Shown here one piece after another: positions 62,397-64,000 of a DNA stretch of 64,000 bases. The stretch comes from Methanobacteriota archaeon (lineage in GTDB: Archaea; Halobacteriota; Methanomicrobia; Methanomicrobiales; Methanocorpusculaceae), in contig JAEWXF010000007.1 in the NCBI GenBank assembly GCA_023396065.1, positions 26,508-90,507 on the forward strand, read 5' to 3'. The notes below the pieces were generated by a model that had not been told where the DNA came from, searched no databases, and saw nothing but the letters and a program-made list of their open reading frames with translations. Made by a program: the position numbers and the translations under genes. Numbering within the stretch: the first letter of the stretch is position 1; each line of letters opens with the position of its first letter.

Positions 62397-62577
62397 GAGA
62401 GCGCAGTAACAACTGTGGCTTGTCCTGTCCGTAGGGAGTACTCATATTCATCCCTGATCTGCGTGTGAAATTACGTTTGAACGTATATTCTCTTCGCAGA
62501 CCTGCATTTCATCCGGAATGATCTACCCAAGTACCCGGGAAACCGCAAATCTGCCCCACCCCCCTCATCCAAATGCC

Positions 62578-62695
62578 CCATAATCAAAATATCATGATAT
62601 CTAAGGTCGAAACACAGCAAAAACGACAAAAACCTCATCCTCAAACACCTCCTCCCAGATGTCGTCTATCGACACGCATAAACGGCAACTGAGGC
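62578..62695. repeat. Dispersed intergenic repeat, family 1, copy B
   Basis: About 118 bases matching 6513-6636: CATAA, TATCATGATAT, GAAACAC, CGACAAAAACCTCATCC, CAGATGTCGTCTATCGAC, CATAAACGG and TGAGGCC. A short stem TGTCG-TCTAT-CGACA forms here; in copy A only three pairs of it survive, so the stem may not be conserved. The two copies are 56 kb apart. Confidence 0.6.
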
Positions 62696-63027
62696 CCCGA
62701 ATCATACTTCCCGACCCGTACATACCCCATAAATTCTCAGAAAAAACGAAAATATGCATCAGAACTCTTAATTAAGGCCAAAATGGGGGTATTTCTCAAA
62801 GACCCTTTACCAGAAAACCCCGGCATGCACGTCTTCCGGCAACGGCCCCGCAAAGCTTAGGGACGACTCCCTTTGTGCCTCCCCAAACCACCCACTGATA
62901 AAAGTGTGAGCACGTTCAGACTTGGCAATGACCTCTTTCCCCTTTCCCTCTTCCTTGCAGATCGGCTGATCACCGCGGCTCTCCGGAGTCCTGGGAAAAC
63001 GACACCGGAGAGAACGGGCCGGGAATT

Positions 63028-63117
63028 CTCATAATCCTGCGAAAAGTACGCGATCCCGTGTTGCCATACTCCCCGCCCAATGGTTTGCACACCTGAAAGA
63101 AACTATATCTCAGATGC
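63028..63117. repeat. Dispersed intergenic repeat, family 2, copy B
   Basis: About 90 bases aligning with 58146-58230; the shared blocks are CTCATAATCC, GCGAA, CCCGTG, TGCCATACTC, GGTTTGCACACCTGAA (A in copy A at one base) and TATCTCAGATGC. It ends about 18 bases upstream of the ATG at 63135. The two copies are 4.9 kb apart, both on the plus strand, on either side of the adhesin/pilin genes. Confidence 0.65.
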
Positions 63118-63134
63118 CGCAGAGAGAAGTAACC

Positions 63135-63746
63135 ATGATTTCATTAGGCGAGGACTTCAAACCCTCTCTGAAGTACAAACCGTATCTTGCGATTTCGACA
63201 GTTATCGCAGCGGCTTTCATCTGGGCCTGTATATTCGGCTGGATTCTTTTCATCCAGACCGTTGAATCAGATATGCCGGTCTGGGTATCCGGTATCGCAG
63301 TAGGAATTCTGGCAGCAGTCCTGATATTTGTTCTCGTCTGGGTTGTGCTCTACTACAAATCCGTGACCTATCACCTCAACCAGACGGAAATGACCTGGAA
63401 ACGCGGTGTCTGGTTCCGGAAAACAGGTATTGTTCCCTACAACAGAATTACCAACGTCGACATCGTCCAGGGGCCGATCATGCGGCTGTTCGGCATCTCA
63501 AATCTGAAAATTCAGACCGCGGGATACTCAGGCAGCAACAACTCCTCGGAAATTGCCCTTGAAGGAATCGAGGACCCGGAACCCCTGCGTGCCCTCATTA
63601 TGGACTATGTCAGAGGCTCTGCACCAAGCGGAGCTGCGACCGGTGTCAGCGAAACGGTGACCCCTGCCGCCAAAGATGCAAATATTGCAGCACTCATTGC
63701 CGACGTTGCGGCAATCCGGAAACTGCTCGAAGAAGAGAGAAAATAA
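63135..63746 (+). CDS. PH-domain membrane protein (YdbS/bPH2 family)
   Basis: A 203-residue protein with two N-terminal membrane helices (about residues 18-45 and 53-78) and a PH-like domain starting SVTYHLNQTEMTWKRGVW with the bPH2 phrase GIVPYNRITNVDIVQGP. The C-terminal tail is acidic, helical and possibly coiled-coil (AALIADVAAIRKLLEEE). ATG 63135 (MISLGED) is chosen, with GAAGTAA before it. Function unknown. Preceded by the family 2 repeat copy B. Confidence 0.85.
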   Translation: MISLGEDFKPSLKYKPYLAISTVIAAAFIWACIFGWILFIQTVESDMPVWVSGIAVGILAAVLIFVLVWVVLYYKSVTYHLNQTEMTWKRGVWFRKTGIVPYNRITNVDIVQGPIMRLFGISNLKIQTAGYSGSNNSSEIALEGIEDPEPLRALIMDYVRGSAPSGAATGVSETVTPAAKDANIAALIADVAAIRKLLEEERK

Positions 63747-64000
63747 CTCTGAGAATTTCTCCCAATCTTCTTTTTTGATCCAATCGGGTAACCCTCGGAA
63801 CTATCTTTGTGGGCGCGGGCCTGATGAAAATAAACCGCGCATGGTACCTTTACAACCTGACTTTGACATGCCGATGAACCATTTTTACATGAAAACCTCT
63901 CGGCATCCTAGGGTTTTCATCGGGTGAGCGAGTGATGCGTTCGCATATCATGGTGTTTCATCGGGAGGTATTTGACACTTACCACGATGAAGCTCAAAAA
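63747..64000. other. Terminal intergenic stretch
   Basis: The last 254 bases hold no convincing gene. A hairpin with 9-bp arms ATGAAAACC/GGTTTTCAT is at 63889-63920, and TTTCATCGGG-like sequence appears twice (near 63916 and 63957). It may be the 3' end of the PH gene's transcript or the start of a further repeat cut off by the window edge. Confidence 0.4.

Larger units (their letters stand above)
62079..63134. other. Long region with few or no genes, two repeat copies
   Basis: About 1050 bases. The one candidate is a 76-codon minus-strand frame (62166-62396, listed separately). The middle contains family 1 repeat copy B (62578-62695). A hairpin AGGGA-CGAC-TCCCT lies near 62860 and a 8-bp CTCTCCGG/CCGGAGAG stem at about 62977-63010. 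Family 2 copy B (63028-63117) ends just before the PH gene. Otherwise I see nothing. Confidence 0.55.

Overview
The window reads as chromosomal DNA of a euryarchaeal methanogen of the Methanomicrobiales type, possibly Methanocorpusculum. The assignment is inferred from archaeal markers: nascent-polypeptide-associated complex protein (NAC), aIF-1/SUI1, UPF0147, archaeal TrmI, CDP-archaeol synthase (CarS), a tetraether-synthase-like radical SAM enzyme (Tes), many archaeal type IV pilin-like proteins and TATA-type promoters. No methanogenesis genes lie in the window, so the genus is a guess.

Layout. 0-16 kb: an NfnAB/Sud-type NADPH:ferredoxin oxidoreductase pair, two paralogous membrane-anchored 'GxWxG' proteins, small archaeal proteins, UvrA, a CBS-DRTGG manganese pyrophosphatase, ferritin, a MacB-type ABC exporter with a CARDB surface protein, a lipoprotein with two more GxWxG domains, three tandem PF06695 membrane paralogues, a TPR protein and tRNA-Glu(UUC). 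16-26 kb: a branched-chain amino-acid block (ilvE, ilvA, ilvB-ilvN-ilvC-ilvD) interrupted by an MgtE-like transporter and a DUF815 AAA+ ATPase. 26-33 kb: accessory surface genes (Cache lipoprotein, two pilin-like proteins, pentapeptide-repeat protein, RHH/zinc-ribbon protein) around a dense patch of inverted repeats. 33-43 kb: HEAT protein, aIF-1, DUF2115, Tex, a zinc-ribbon methyltransferase-like protein, Tes divergent from CarS, then pyrE, purD and argF. 43-53 kb: a group II intron placed just upstream of a UPF0173 hydrolase promoter, a 5'-truncated Fic gene, class II aldolase, thioredoxins, CBS and Usp proteins, and an overlapping recJ-PUA-NAC-trmI operon. 53-62 kb: a surface-structure region with three overlapping pilin-like genes (the last 971 aa), a 994-aa beta-helix adhesin-like protein and a pilin-like protein carrying two InlB-type B-repeats. 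62-64 kb: mostly non-coding sequence with two dispersed repeat copies, and a PH-domain membrane protein.

How the parts work together. The ilv block supplies a full route from threonine/pyruvate to isoleucine/valine except leucine-specific steps. CarS and Tes would act early and late in archaeal lipid synthesis. The 26-32 kb and 53-62 kb regions share a roughly 250-residue extracellular module and the same pilin-type N-terminus, so they probably supply related cell-surface filaments or adhesins.

The most unusual signals are the pilin/adhesin domain shuffling, two pairs of dispersed non-coding repeats (6.5/62.6 kb and 58.1/63.0 kb), the endonuclease-less group II intron and the Tes/CarS adjacency. 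All calls are from reading the sequence; no database search was run.
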